Part shown: piece by piece, positions 16,720-26,166 of the stretch
How positions within the stretch are numbered: the stretch's first letter is position 1
Layout of the letters: the number at the start of each line of letters is the position of its first letter
Origin: Alphaproteobacteria bacterium
GTDB taxonomy: Bacteria > Pseudomonadota > Alphaproteobacteria > Micavibrionales > Micavibrionaceae
Assembly: GCA_017302165.1 (NCBI GenBank)
Contig: JAFLCW010000003.1
Location: 62,001-126,000, forward strand
DNA: 64,000 nucleotides
Reading direction: 5' to 3'
Made by a program: the position numbers and the translations under genes
The notes under the pieces: model-generated
The model's database searches: none
Told to the model about the DNA's origin: nothing
What the model saw: the letters and a program-made list of their open reading frames with translations, nothing else

Positions 16720-17529
16720 ATGTCTGAGATTTTGATGAGACAGTATAAGAAGCTTTCCCTGCCGCTGACAAGCTATGATCTGCTCAAATCATCAGCCCTG
16801 ATTCTGATGCTCATTGATCATATTGGGTATTACTTTTTCCCCGATGACTTGATGTGGCGATCGATTGGACGCGCCTGTATCCCGATATGGGGATTTTTGA
16901 TCGGCTATTCCTTAACCCGGCGGAATGATCCAGCATTGTGGATAGGCACGGCTCTGTTTGCCATCATTGCCTTCATCTCGGGGGATAACTTGTTACCGTT
17001 ATCCATCCTGATGACGTTTATTCTCTGCCGTGCCTGCTTGCCCTTGATGGAACATATTACGTTATCCGGACAGAAAGGTACCCTCGCCCTGATCGTTGTC
17101 TTAGTGGTGCTGAATGTCCCTGCCACTTTATTGATACAATATGGTTTACAGATTTTTCTCTTTGCACTGGCGGGACGTTTTTACCGTGTGCCTAACCTAT
17201 CCTCATCAGCCGGTATATCGGCGCGCATGATGATGATCATCTCAATTATTTATTTCATACTCTTTCAATCTGTCGCCTTCGGCTTCACCCAGTTGGAAAT
17301 GCTCATCGCTTTTCTGGGATGCTTGATAACGGGCATGTTTTGCTTGTTTTTTAAAGAACAAATACTTCAGCATCTGGATGATATCTTGCCTAAGCCAGTA
17401 AAAAATATCCTGAAGATCTGCGGCAGATATACGCTAGAAATATATCTAATGCATATCCTGATTCTGGCATGTCTCAGCCAATATATGGGGATCGGGGATC
17501 GTCTCTGGTTTCACCCGTCTTTATTCTGA
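16720..17529 (+). CDS. TraX-like polytopic membrane protein
   Basis: 269 residues and about eight hydrophobic segments. The opening SSALILMLIDHIGYYFFPDDLMWRSIGR and IPIWGFLIGYSLTR match the TraX/acyltransferase-like pattern, in which a membrane enzyme acetylates a surface target (TraX acetylates F-pilin). No conjugation genes are nearby, so this is likely a chromosomal member with unknown substrate. Met at 16720 or at 16735 could start it; neither has a strong ribosome site. The 3' end overlaps msbA by nine bases. Confidence 0.7.
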   Translation: MSEILMRQYKKLSLPLTSYDLLKSSALILMLIDHIGYYFFPDDLMWRSIGRACIPIWGFLIGYSLTRRNDPALWIGTALFAIIAFISGDNLLPLSILMTFILCRACLPLMEHITLSGQKGTLALIVVLVVLNVPATLLIQYGLQIFLFALAGRFYRVPNLSSSAGISARMMMIISIIYFILFQSVAFGFTQLEMLIAFLGCLITGMFCLFFKEQILQHLDDILPKPVKNILKICGRYTLEIYLMHILILACLSQYMGIGDRLWFHPSLF

Positions 17530-19275
17530 CAGGCCAGCGCCATAAATACGGGCATAAATACCGTTTTGGTCTAATAACTGGTGATGACGTCCTTGCTCGG
17601 CAACACGCCCTTCTTCCAGCACCAAAATATGATCGGCGTCCTGAACAGTCGATAGGCGGTGCGCAATCACCAAGGTGGTGCGGCCTTTTTGTAATTCGGA
17701 TAAGGTTTTTTGAATGGCGCGCTCAGCTTCGTTATCCAATGCGGATGTGGCTTCATCCAAAAGTAAAATCGGGGCATCCCGCAAGATAGCCCGGGCAATG
17801 GAAATGCGCTGTTTTTGTCCGCCAGATAATTTAAGCCCTTCTTCCCCAAGACGTGTATCGTACCCTTGCGGCAAGGCGCGTATAAACTCATCCGCTTCGG
17901 CGGCAATCGCGGCCTTGATAATGTCGTCTTGAGTCGCCCCATTCAGGCCATATCCGATATTGGCCCAAACCGTATCATCAAAAATGGTAATATCCTGTGA
18001 TACGAGTGCCATATTCTGGCGCAGGGATTCAATTTGGATATGCCGAACATCTTGACCATCAATCAAAATAGATCCCGAGACTGGGTCAAAAAATCGCGGA
18101 ATAAGATTCATGATCGTGGTTTTTCCGCTTCCGGATCGGCCAACCAATGCCGTCATTTCCCCGCCCTTTAAGGTAAAGGAAACATCATTTAACGCCTTTT
18201 TTTCATCGCTATGGTATTGAAACGTCACGCGTGAAAAAACAATATCCGGTTTTTTAAATGTGACGGCTTTGGCATCTGGCAGATCAGAAATATCAGGGGG
18301 TATATCCAGTAGTCCAAACACACGGTCACACGCCCCCAAACCGACCTGAATACTGTTATTCATGCGCGCCAATTTACGGATGGGTTCATACGCCAATGAA
18401 AACGCCGTGATGAACGACAATAACTGTCCTGCTGTTGTCTCGCCTGCCGCCACCTGATATCCGCCATATACCAGAACGCCGCACACAACCGTGCCCACCA
18501 ACACTTCGTTGAACGGGGTTGATAAATTGCCGATCCTGACGGATTTGATCACCATATCGCGGACACGGTCGATCGCTTGGGTGGCACGGTTGATTTCATA
18601 ACCTTCACGGCCATAGGCCTTGACGACCCGAACACCTAAAAAAATCTGGGAGAGCATATCGCTTAAGCTCGCCATATGGTCTTGAATGCGTCCAGACATT
18701 TTACGCAGACGCCGGCCAATCCACATGACAAACACAACAGCCAACGGAAAAATAACAAAGATTGCAGAGGCCAGTACAACATCCTGATGGAACATCACCC
18801 CTACCAGAAAAATGAGTGTCAGCAGACTTTTCCCCAAGCCCGTCATCCCATCGGCGGCGGTGTTCCGCATGACTGATACATCGTTGACAATACGCGAAAT
18901 GAGTTGCCCCGACGGGTGATCGTGAAAAAACTTAAGGTCAAGTGATATGAAATGTGAAAACAAATCGCGCTGAATGTCGCCGATCACGCGCTGTCCAGCA
19001 AAATTCATGATCACGGTATGGGCATAGGTCGTGACCCCGCGCAGGACAAACAAGACAAACACCCCGAGCCCAATCATCCAGACATACTCAAGCCTGCCTT
19101 TGGTCAAAACATCGTCAATTATCGGTTCTATCATCAACGCGAATGCCGCTGTTAACGCCGCAGAAATGGCCATAAACAAAATCGCCCACCCAAATTGCAC
19201 CCGATATTTCATCAGGTAATCCCGGATCATCCGGCGGATGATGGGCCATGTTTCAAGTTTTTTGGCAGAAGACAT
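17521..19275 (-). CDS. msbA: Lipid A/phospholipid export ABC transporter MsbA-type
   Basis: A 584-residue half-transporter with fused membrane and ATPase domains. Six helices span about residues 20-300, then Walker A GRSGSGKTT near 375, the signature LSGGQKQR, Walker B ILLLDEAT and the H-loop AHRLST. Its length and architecture fit MsbA, which flips lipid A-core across the inner membrane, though other exporters of this subfamily look alike. It is followed seven bases upstream by the HAD gene. Confidence 0.88.
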   Translation of the reverse strand: MSSAKKLETWPIIRRMIRDYLMKYRVQFGWAILFMAISAALTAAFALMIEPIIDDVLTKGRLEYVWMIGLGVFVLFVLRGVTTYAHTVIMNFAGQRVIGDIQRDLFSHFISLDLKFFHDHPSGQLISRIVNDVSVMRNTAADGMTGLGKSLLTLIFLVGVMFHQDVVLASAIFVIFPLAVVFVMWIGRRLRKMSGRIQDHMASLSDMLSQIFLGVRVVKAYGREGYEINRATQAIDRVRDMVIKSVRIGNLSTPFNEVLVGTVVCGVLVYGGYQVAAGETTAGQLLSFITAFSLAYEPIRKLARMNNSIQVGLGACDRVFGLLDIPPDISDLPDAKAVTFKKPDIVFSRVTFQYHSDEKKALNDVSFTLKGGEMTALVGRSGSGKTTIMNLIPRFFDPVSGSILIDGQDVRHIQIESLRQNMALVSQDITIFDDTVWANIGYGLNGATQDDIIKAAIAAEADEFIRALPQGYDTRLGEEGLKLSGGQKQRISIARAILRDAPILLLDEATSALDNEAERAIQKTLSELQKGRTTLVIAHRLSTVQDADHILVLEEGRVAEQGRHHQLLDQNGIYARIYGAGLSE

Positions 19276-19281
19276 CGGAAC

Positions 19282-20223
19282 CTAGGAAACGGGTTGTTTA
19301 CGTTTTTTATGTTTGCGATCTGGCAAAGCGACACCCCAGCGCAATTCATCGATCAAATAGGTCGGCATCACATTGTTATGCACCGCAATGAGGTTTTTAA
19401 CGGTGGCATTGACTTCGTATAAGTTTGTGCAATGGGCAAAATTGGGGGCATGAAGACCCGATTTAAACAAACATGTATCCATCCCGGCCGCATTGCCGCC
19501 GATAATATCATGCGCCATCGTGTCCCCCAGCATGACGGTTTGCGCCGGGTAAATATCTTTCTTACGCAGAATTTCAATGCAATGACGAAAAATAGACGGA
19601 TGCGGCTTCCCGATATAATGCACGATACCGCCTGAATCCTGAAACCGGCGCGCCAGCAAGGTCGGCCCCATCAATAAATTCATACCCCCCGTCATCATCG
19701 CCACGGAATCGGGGAAGGGGCAAATCGCTTTTAAGCGACGCTGAATGGCTCTGCGGATCAGCGGTTCATAATCCTGAAGTGTTTTGCGCGGATAATCCAT
19801 ACCGGAAATCAGGACAAAATCGGCCAGATCAATATCCGTGACAACCTCGACACCACTGCCTTCGACCAAAGAGGTATCGTCCATCCGGTTGAACAGAAAA
19901 ACGCGCTTGCCGATTTTTTCAAAAACATCCCCCTTCTGGGCGGTCAAACCTTCGAAAATTACCTGTGCCGGCGTAACGATGGCGGTATAAAGACTGGGCG
20001 TGATCCCCATGGATTTCAACTTCTCGCGGTGCGCGTCGGCACGGCCAGGGGCATTGGTCAAAATCAGGATTGTTTTTTTGCGTTCCTTTAATTCCTTAAG
20101 GGCATCAATGACGCCGCCAAAGGCCTCTTCGCCGTCATGCAACACGCCATAGGCATCAATGATGAAGCCCATATAGCCGTCTGATATTTCCGAGACGCCG
20201 GCGCAAAATTTGGTTTTTGCCAT
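19282..20223 (-). CDS. HAD-superfamily class IIA hydrolase
   Basis: 313 residues. The nucleophile motif reads FIIDAYGVLHDG near residue 20; motif II ILILTNAPGR follows, and motif III/IV is the C-terminal IGKPHPSIFRHCIEIL with VMLGDTMAHDIIGG. The first motif has DAYGV in place of DxDGT, which is typical of this alphaproteobacterial subfamily. The substrate is unknown. An ATG at 20271 lies inside the terminator hairpin of the upstream gene, so the ATG at 20223 is preferred. Confidence 0.82.
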   Translation of the reverse strand: MAKTKFCAGVSEISDGYMGFIIDAYGVLHDGEEAFGGVIDALKELKERKKTILILTNAPGRADAHREKLKSMGITPSLYTAIVTPAQVIFEGLTAQKGDVFEKIGKRVFLFNRMDDTSLVEGSGVEVVTDIDLADFVLISGMDYPRKTLQDYEPLIRRAIQRRLKAICPFPDSVAMMTGGMNLLMGPTLLARRFQDSGGIVHYIGKPHPSIFRHCIEILRKKDIYPAQTVMLGDTMAHDIIGGNAAGMDTCLFKSGLHAPNFAHCTNLYEVNATVKNLIAVHNNVMPTYLIDELRWGVALPDRKHKKRKQPVS

Positions 20224-20256
20224 GGATGACGAACCTGATTTTCCTGTTTTGGCGAT

Positions 20257-20299
20257 AAAAAAGGCGGCCATGCCCCGGTTATCCCTAGGTTTGGCCGCC
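20257..20299 (-). terminator. Rho-independent terminator of the coiled-coil gene
   Basis: On the minus strand GGCGGCC (20299-20293) pairs with GGCCGCC (20269-20263) and is followed by six T (20262-20257). It lies 80 bases after the stop of the large coiled-coil gene. Confidence 0.8.
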
Positions 20300-20379
20300 T
20301 GATATTATGACGATAAGACCCTGATGAATCAATCAAATATGTCTTACCCCTGATATATTCCCCTTTTTGGCTCTGACTC

Positions 20380-23300
20380 TTATGCCGCGATACTGGATGT
20401 CTTCAGGCTTTTCGGTTCACGGCCTGCCGCCTGACATAATGTGTTATAGAGCTTGCCGATATCACTTGAACCAAAGGTCATGGCGAGCAAATCACCATGA
20501 TCTGTAGCCGCGGCCTGTTCATAAACATCTTCAAACTGGCGGATAAAGCGGCCCACATAGGTTCTGAATTCGCTGTCATCGGCAAATTTCCGGCGCAGGC
20601 GATCCATCGGCAGTTTATCCCCCATCTCTGCCAGACGGCGGGTAAACGCCCCCAGATCCCCCCGTTGATAGGCTTTCCATGATTTTTCGGGGATTTCGCC
20701 ATCCATGATCCGGGTAATATCGAGGGACATGGAATGCATACTTTCGATGACAAATCGCGCTGAGGCCAAAAAGGCCTGACGTTGGGCACGTCCCTCTTCG
20801 GCACGTATTTTTTCGGCCTGTTCCGCGGCCGATTGGGCGGCCTTAAACAAGGCACTGGATTGACGCACAAACGTGGCAGATGTGTCCTCAGCGGCCTGAA
20901 GAGCTTTGGCGGATACCAGTGCCAGGCGCTGAGATTCCTCTGAGAGTTTTTCCCCACTGACGGATATCCGCACCGTAACATCGTCGGCCATATGACCCAC
21001 CTTGTCCATCCGGGCAGACAACATCGACACCGCACCGCTGATTTTATCGGCGGCCTGTGCTGAGGCTTCGGAAACCTGATCCACCTGTTTACCCAGCTCA
21101 GAGGTATAGGATTCAGATGTGCGCAGGGCTGACTTCATATGTTCCGCCACTTCACGTGCCCGCAAGGCAAATGTTTCGCCTGTGCGTTTAATTTCGGTCA
21201 TATGTTGGTGCGAGGCCGATACTAATTTTTCGGCTTCACGGTTGGCTTCTTCGACCATTTTCGCTGACAAGGCCGTTGTCTGGGCGGCTTGTTCACGAAG
21301 TAACATATTCTCCTCGCGTGCTTTAAGCCCGGCGCGATCAAATCCTGATTGCGCTTCGGCGGCCGCTGTCTTGGCTTCGGCCATCAATCGTGAGAATTCA
21401 TCCCCTGAGTTTTTAAACTGCACCAGTGATTGATCGACGGCAGATGTAATATCCTGGAACTGCGCATCCACGGCTTTGCGGACAACTTCAATCCGCATGA
21501 CAGCTTGATCAGACGCCAGATGGATGTCAGATGATTGCTGTTCCAGCGTACGTCCGATATCCGTCACACGGCGAGCGACCTCTTGCGCCGCAGATTGGAT
21601 ATCCTCAGAACGGCTCTGCAAATAATCCCCTGAGGATTTTAGTAATTTAGAGGCCTGATCCGCACCTGCCTTCAAATCTTCCAGCTTTTCATCAAAGACA
21701 ACACTGACGGATTTTATTTTGGCCAGATTGCTCTCAGATGTGATTTCAAACCCGGATTTCAGTTTTTCCAGCGTCACCGTCACGGCCTGCGCCTTGTCGA
21801 TCGCACGTTGATAGATGGGCTCAAACCCATCTGACGTGGTGCGCAAGGCCTCAGTCACGGTCGATATTGCCTGTGCCGCCGTATCGGCACCTTCACGCAA
21901 GGATACAACCCGGCCTTCAAGTTTCCCATCCAGCGACGTAAGACCAGAGAGCACAGACTGCGTTGAGTCAATAATGGCTTCACAGCTGGTGGCCATATTG
22001 TTTTTCATCTGCAGGACATGTTTATCCGCTTCAGCCGTCACTTCTTTCAGGCGAACACTTTGTGTTTCAATATTCTCCCGCAGTGTTTCCATGCTGGACA
22101 GGGATGTTTTGACCGTCCCTTCGATATCCGCTTTGTGACGCGCCAGATTTTCGGTGAGTGAACGGGAATATCCCGCCACCTGACCGGAAAGGGTGGTCAG
22201 ATCGCGCGCTTGTTCGCGCATGGTGTCACGGATCGTATTGACGTTCACAACGGCCTTTTCCGACGCCGATGATAGATCGGCCACGCGTTGACCCAGCGTA
22301 TCACCTAGTTGACGATGACATGTTTCCGCCCGTTCAATTGCGCGCTCAATTGTCTGAATGGGCGACAGCAGAGAGTCAGCAATTTTTTCTGACTTACCGG
22401 CAAGATCAGTTTCCGCCAGACGCAGGCGTTGAAGTTGATCTTCCACCGCCGAGGAGAGGGTTTCGACATGACGATCTGTCATGGCCATGCTCTGCTCCAG
22501 CTGTATTCTGCTGTTTTCCATCAACGACAGGATCGCTTTAAGACTATCGCCTGATCCCTTGCCTTGAGATTGTAACCGGTCAATCTGTGCCGATAACTCC
22601 CTCAGCATCTCTTCACTCTGAAGTCGTGACTCCGTAGCGGCTCTGGTCATCTGCTCCACGGCTCTGCGGGACGCACCACCCAAAGCTTCAGCCCCGGATA
22701 AGGCAACGGACATGGCATCCGACATGCGGCTGGCCGCTTCTTGTCCGATCGTTTCAATTGAGGCAATGCGCTTATCCAGCGTCTCCACAGCCCCCTGAAG
22801 CGAAGTTGTTTTTTCCGACAAACGGCCTTCAAGCCCGCCGGCTTTATCCATCAACACACTGACTGTTTTTTCAACTTGATCCAATGATCCACCCAGAACA
22901 CCCGTAACGCCCGACACTCTCTCCGCGAGTGCCTGAACCCCCTGCTCCAGATCCTGCTGGGTTTTGGCGATATTCTTGGCGGCTTCGGTCATGGATGAAA
23001 CCGTTTCTGCCGTGCGCGACACTTTTTCCGCCGCACCTTCCAAACGTAGTGCCCCCTTGCCCAGAGACACTTCCATTTCCTGCGCCCGGGTCAACACAGA
23101 CTGCGCTTGATCTTCCCAGGATTGAATATTGGCTTTCGTGCGCTTATCCATTTCCGCAGAACGCAGATCAATCTCATCCGTCAAGGTCAGCAATTTGGCA
23201 GAACGTTCATGCAAGGTCTCCGTCAGGCGATCAATATGAAACTCTGCTTTTTTGGACATGCCCGTCAGGTCATTAATTTCCGCCCGAAGACCCAAACGTG

Positions 23301-24039
23301 CCCGGTGGATAGATTTCAAAACCGCCTTGGACGCCGCTGATAATTCTGCCGCCTGGTGGCATAAGGCTTCGATATCTTTATGGATCACCTGAGACCGCTC
23401 CTCAGACGGGAAAATCATCGCCTGAAGTTCAGACCGAAGCGCATCGGCATACATATGGACATCCGAACTCCGCTGAATATAGGTCATGGCCATCCACAAC
23501 AGGGCAACAGGTGCCATCACCCCGGCCATAAAGCCGCCCAGCAGGTGGGGTTGAAGCGACATCAGCGCATTCCACCCAATATAGGTATGAACATAACCTA
23601 CACACAGGCCAAACCAAACCGCCGTTAACAGAACACCCGCCAGTGTGATCATGCGCGTCATAGGACGCCCCCCCCGCAACGCCATGCTGTTGGACGGTGC
23701 CAACACCAGAACAGATTCCGTTTCAGAATCCTGCGATGGAGCCGATGCGCTGAAGCGGCTTTCTGGGTCAGACGCGCCAGAGGTCTTGGAGGCTCTGACT
23801 TCGGGTAAAGTCAGTGGTTGACGCGTATCGGGTTGAGAATTAGCCGGCGTTGTAATCCGCAATCCTTTCAGCGGGTTCGAAGCCGTATGTCCGGTTAAAA
23901 TTGAAATGGATTTTTCATCCATGTGGGTTTTCCCGGTGCCGGGGGTGGCCGCCAATGTCTCTTGAACCGTACTCAGTTTTTCACGCGTCTCATCGATGTT
24001 CTTGTGAACCGATGGCTTAATGGCTGTTGCGTCGGACAT
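20380..24039 (-). CDS. 1219-residue membrane-anchored coiled-coil protein (TipN-like architecture)
   Basis: The N-terminal 125 residues are polar and disordered. Two membrane helices (about 129-152 and 164-187) follow, then about 850 residues of heptad-rich Ala/Glu/Ser/Leu coiled coil, and a compact C-terminal domain (about 1100-1210) with RIMDGEIPEKSWKAYQRGDL and IGKLYNTLCQAAGREP. The two-helix-plus-long-coil plan resembles the Caulobacter polar landmark TipN, and a role in polarity or envelope organisation is inferred. Sequence homology is not proven here. The ATG at 24039 follows GGGGTCGTC; a GTG at 24117 would lie in the leader motif. It is single-gene, bounded by its own terminator. Confidence 0.7.
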   Translation of the reverse strand: MSDATAIKPSVHKNIDETREKLSTVQETLAATPGTGKTHMDEKSISILTGHTASNPLKGLRITTPANSQPDTRQPLTLPEVRASKTSGASDPESRFSASAPSQDSETESVLVLAPSNSMALRGGRPMTRMITLAGVLLTAVWFGLCVGYVHTYIGWNALMSLQPHLLGGFMAGVMAPVALLWMAMTYIQRSSDVHMYADALRSELQAMIFPSEERSQVIHKDIEALCHQAAELSAASKAVLKSIHRARLGLRAEINDLTGMSKKAEFHIDRLTETLHERSAKLLTLTDEIDLRSAEMDKRTKANIQSWEDQAQSVLTRAQEMEVSLGKGALRLEGAAEKVSRTAETVSSMTEAAKNIAKTQQDLEQGVQALAERVSGVTGVLGGSLDQVEKTVSVLMDKAGGLEGRLSEKTTSLQGAVETLDKRIASIETIGQEAASRMSDAMSVALSGAEALGGASRRAVEQMTRAATESRLQSEEMLRELSAQIDRLQSQGKGSGDSLKAILSLMENSRIQLEQSMAMTDRHVETLSSAVEDQLQRLRLAETDLAGKSEKIADSLLSPIQTIERAIERAETCHRQLGDTLGQRVADLSSASEKAVVNVNTIRDTMREQARDLTTLSGQVAGYSRSLTENLARHKADIEGTVKTSLSSMETLRENIETQSVRLKEVTAEADKHVLQMKNNMATSCEAIIDSTQSVLSGLTSLDGKLEGRVVSLREGADTAAQAISTVTEALRTTSDGFEPIYQRAIDKAQAVTVTLEKLKSGFEITSESNLAKIKSVSVVFDEKLEDLKAGADQASKLLKSSGDYLQSRSEDIQSAAQEVARRVTDIGRTLEQQSSDIHLASDQAVMRIEVVRKAVDAQFQDITSAVDQSLVQFKNSGDEFSRLMAEAKTAAAEAQSGFDRAGLKAREENMLLREQAAQTTALSAKMVEEANREAEKLVSASHQHMTEIKRTGETFALRAREVAEHMKSALRTSESYTSELGKQVDQVSEASAQAADKISGAVSMLSARMDKVGHMADDVTVRISVSGEKLSEESQRLALVSAKALQAAEDTSATFVRQSSALFKAAQSAAEQAEKIRAEEGRAQRQAFLASARFVIESMHSMSLDITRIMDGEIPEKSWKAYQRGDLGAFTRRLAEMGDKLPMDRLRRKFADDSEFRTYVGRFIRQFEDVYEQAAATDHGDLLAMTFGSSDIGKLYNTLCQAAGREPKSLKTSSIAA

Positions 24040-24107
24040 GACGACCCCTTTTTGTGTGTCAGATGTGAAAGTTAAGAGGCCACATTCAGACATGGGGCGA
24101 AAAAAGC

Positions 24108-24117
24108 CGCAAGGCAC
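24108..24117 (-). repeat. Leader motif GTGCCTTGCG, copy 2
   Basis: Minus-strand decamer 68 bases before the coiled-coil ATG, followed at once by GC and a run of six T. It could also be part of a weak terminator for the symporter gene upstream (AAGGCGTGCCTT then GCGGCTTTTTT). Confidence 0.5.
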
Positions 24118-24175
24118 GCCTTAACGTTTTCCACAGACAAAGCGGGTCATTTCATTTCGTTTCTGAAGTTGAAAA

Positions 24176-25618
24176 TTATTTTTGTTTATTTTCAAGGCGT
24201 TGCAGATAGTCTCGCATATCTCGTTTTAATTCTGGCGCCAGCATCAACAAGGCAATGCAGTTCGGCACCGCCATCGACAAAAAGATCGCATCCGAGAAAT
24301 CAATAATGTTAGACAAGGTTGCCGCCGACCCCACGACCGTAAAGCAGAGAAAGATCACCTTATACGTCATAATAACGACTGACCGTTTCCCAAAAAGATA
24401 AACGGCACAGACCTCACCTAGATAACACCACGTGATCAGGGTAGAAAACGCAAAAAGAAAAACTGTGACGGCTAAAATATATGGAAACCAACTGATCCCC
24501 TGTTCGAACGCCCGGGAACTTAATTCCACCCCGGCCATGCCTTGAGTCCCCTCATAGGCACCAGTGACCACAATCACCAAGGCCGTCATCATACAGATGG
24601 CCACCGTATCAATGAACGGCCCCAACATACCGACGAACCCTTGGGTCAACGGCTCATCCGTTTTAGCGGCGGCATGAACAATTGCCCCGGAACCCATCCC
24701 GGCCTCATTGGAAAAAGCCGCGCGTTGAACCCCCATCAAAATGGCGCCAATCACGGCACCCATGCCAGCCTCAGGCGAAAAAGCCGACGTAATAATCGTC
24801 ACGAACGCCCCCGGTATATCCGCATAAAAAACAGCCAGCACATATAACCCGGCTCCCAGATAAATTGTCGCCATCACGGGTACGATTTTTGAGGATAGGC
24901 GCGCAATAGACGTCACCCCGCCAATCACCACTATCCCGGTCAAAACGGCCAAAAAGATACCAAACATCCATCCCTTATCGGCCATGAACCCTTCGGCACC
25001 GCCGGATACATTCACTACTTGCTGAAAGGTTTGGTTGGCCTGAAACATGTTGCCACCACCAATCGCCCCGCCGATACAACAGATACAAAATAAATACGCA
25101 ATAAACTTGCCGACCTTGGGTAACCCGCGCTGGGAAAACGCCGCGCGGATATAATACATAGGCCCTCCTAAGGTGAGTTCATGATCACTTGGGTCCGGTG
25201 AATGGCGATATTTCACGCCCATCGTTGACTCCGCCAGCTTGGTGGCCATGCTGAGAATTCCCATGACACAGAGCCAAAAAGCCGCGCCCGGCCCCCCTAC
25301 GGAAATCGCCACCGCCACACCGGCAATATTGCCTAAACCCACCGTGCCCGACAGGGACATCATTAACGCCTGAAGCGAATTAATCTGTCCTTTGCCCGTC
25401 GGACGATCATATCGCCCCCGCGCAATCGATATCGCATGCCCAAAATATTTAAGGTTGGGCAGGCCTAGATAGAGCGTAAAGAAAATCGCCACCCCCGCCA
25501 GCCAGATTAAAATCAGCCGGATATCATATCCTGTAAACGGTTCGGTATAAAAAACCACGGACGAAACGGCACTGGAAATAGGGGCAAAAGCCTGATCAAT
25601 CAGGGTATCTATGGACAT
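24176..25618 (-). CDS. Sodium:alanine/glycine symporter, AGCS family
   Basis: 480 residues with about eleven membrane helices. The family signatures are clear: LSGTVGLGNIAGVAVAISVGGPGAAFW near 88, GGPMYYI, and the AAFSNEAGMGSGAIVHAAAKT segment near 298. AGCS carriers (AlsT, DagA) bring in alanine or glycine with sodium. The gene stands alone between the coiled-coil gene and a small secreted-protein gene; substrate preference cannot be read. Confidence 0.93.
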   Translation of the reverse strand: MSIDTLIDQAFAPISSAVSSVVFYTEPFTGYDIRLILIWLAGVAIFFTLYLGLPNLKYFGHAISIARGRYDRPTGKGQINSLQALMMSLSGTVGLGNIAGVAVAISVGGPGAAFWLCVMGILSMATKLAESTMGVKYRHSPDPSDHELTLGGPMYYIRAAFSQRGLPKVGKFIAYLFCICCIGGAIGGGNMFQANQTFQQVVNVSGGAEGFMADKGWMFGIFLAVLTGIVVIGGVTSIARLSSKIVPVMATIYLGAGLYVLAVFYADIPGAFVTIITSAFSPEAGMGAVIGAILMGVQRAAFSNEAGMGSGAIVHAAAKTDEPLTQGFVGMLGPFIDTVAICMMTALVIVVTGAYEGTQGMAGVELSSRAFEQGISWFPYILAVTVFLFAFSTLITWCYLGEVCAVYLFGKRSVVIMTYKVIFLCFTVVGSAATLSNIIDFSDAIFLSMAVPNCIALLMLAPELKRDMRDYLQRLENKQK

Positions 25619-25687
25619 GACGGTGTTTCTCCCTTGAGGTTTAGTCTATACCTCAGGCCTCATGCGTCAAGTCGGGGACCGCTGTGT

Positions 25688-26143
25688 CTAACGGCAAGAC
25701 GACGCACCACGTGTCGAAGCCGCCCATTCCCGAAGCTGGCTTTGAGACATCTGCGCCACCTTGGGGATGCGGGGGGCAAACGTGGCACAAAAAATATCAG
25801 GGCGCATTTTGGCGGCATCCGTCGATACCTGATTGGCCATGCGGGTGCGCAGATCATTCAATTTTGACTCGGCATTGCCGCCTTGCTGGCCGTAATATCC
25901 AATCAGGGTTTTTTCATACCCGGCAAACAGATTTTGGTTTTTGGTCGTGATTTCACGATATTGTTGATAAAAATTCTTCCAGCCACGCGGGGTCATATGC
26001 TGGCAGTTCAGGCCAATGACCATAAGTTCGCTATGGATTTTGATCCCCTGTTCAGCTTCGGCCACCTCGGCCGGACAATCTTTTGCCACGGATACCGACG
26101 GCAATAAGGTACATATCGCCACAACCCACATCCATTTTTTCAT
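25688..26143 (-). CDS. Small secreted protein of unknown function
   Basis: 151 residues: a signal peptide (MKKWMWVVAICTLLPSVSVA, cut after SVA) and a mature helical domain of about 130 residues with four cysteines (KDCPAEV, GLNCQH, DIFCATF, SSCR) that may form two disulfides in the periplasm. The ATG has a good AAAGGA site nine bases upstream. No family recognised. Confidence 0.68.
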   Translation of the reverse strand: MKKWMWVVAICTLLPSVSVAKDCPAEVAEAEQGIKIHSELMVIGLNCQHMTPRGWKNFYQQYREITTKNQNLFAGYEKTLIGYYGQQGGNAESKLNDLRTRMANQVSTDAAKMRPDIFCATFAPRIPKVAQMSQSQLREWAASTRGASSCR

Positions 26144-26166
26144 GAACAGTCCTTTTAAATTTTTTT

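Noticed and set aside
20224..20271. Upstream ATG for the HAD hydrolase
   Set aside because: It lies inside the terminator hairpin of the coiled-coil gene and would not normally be transcribed.
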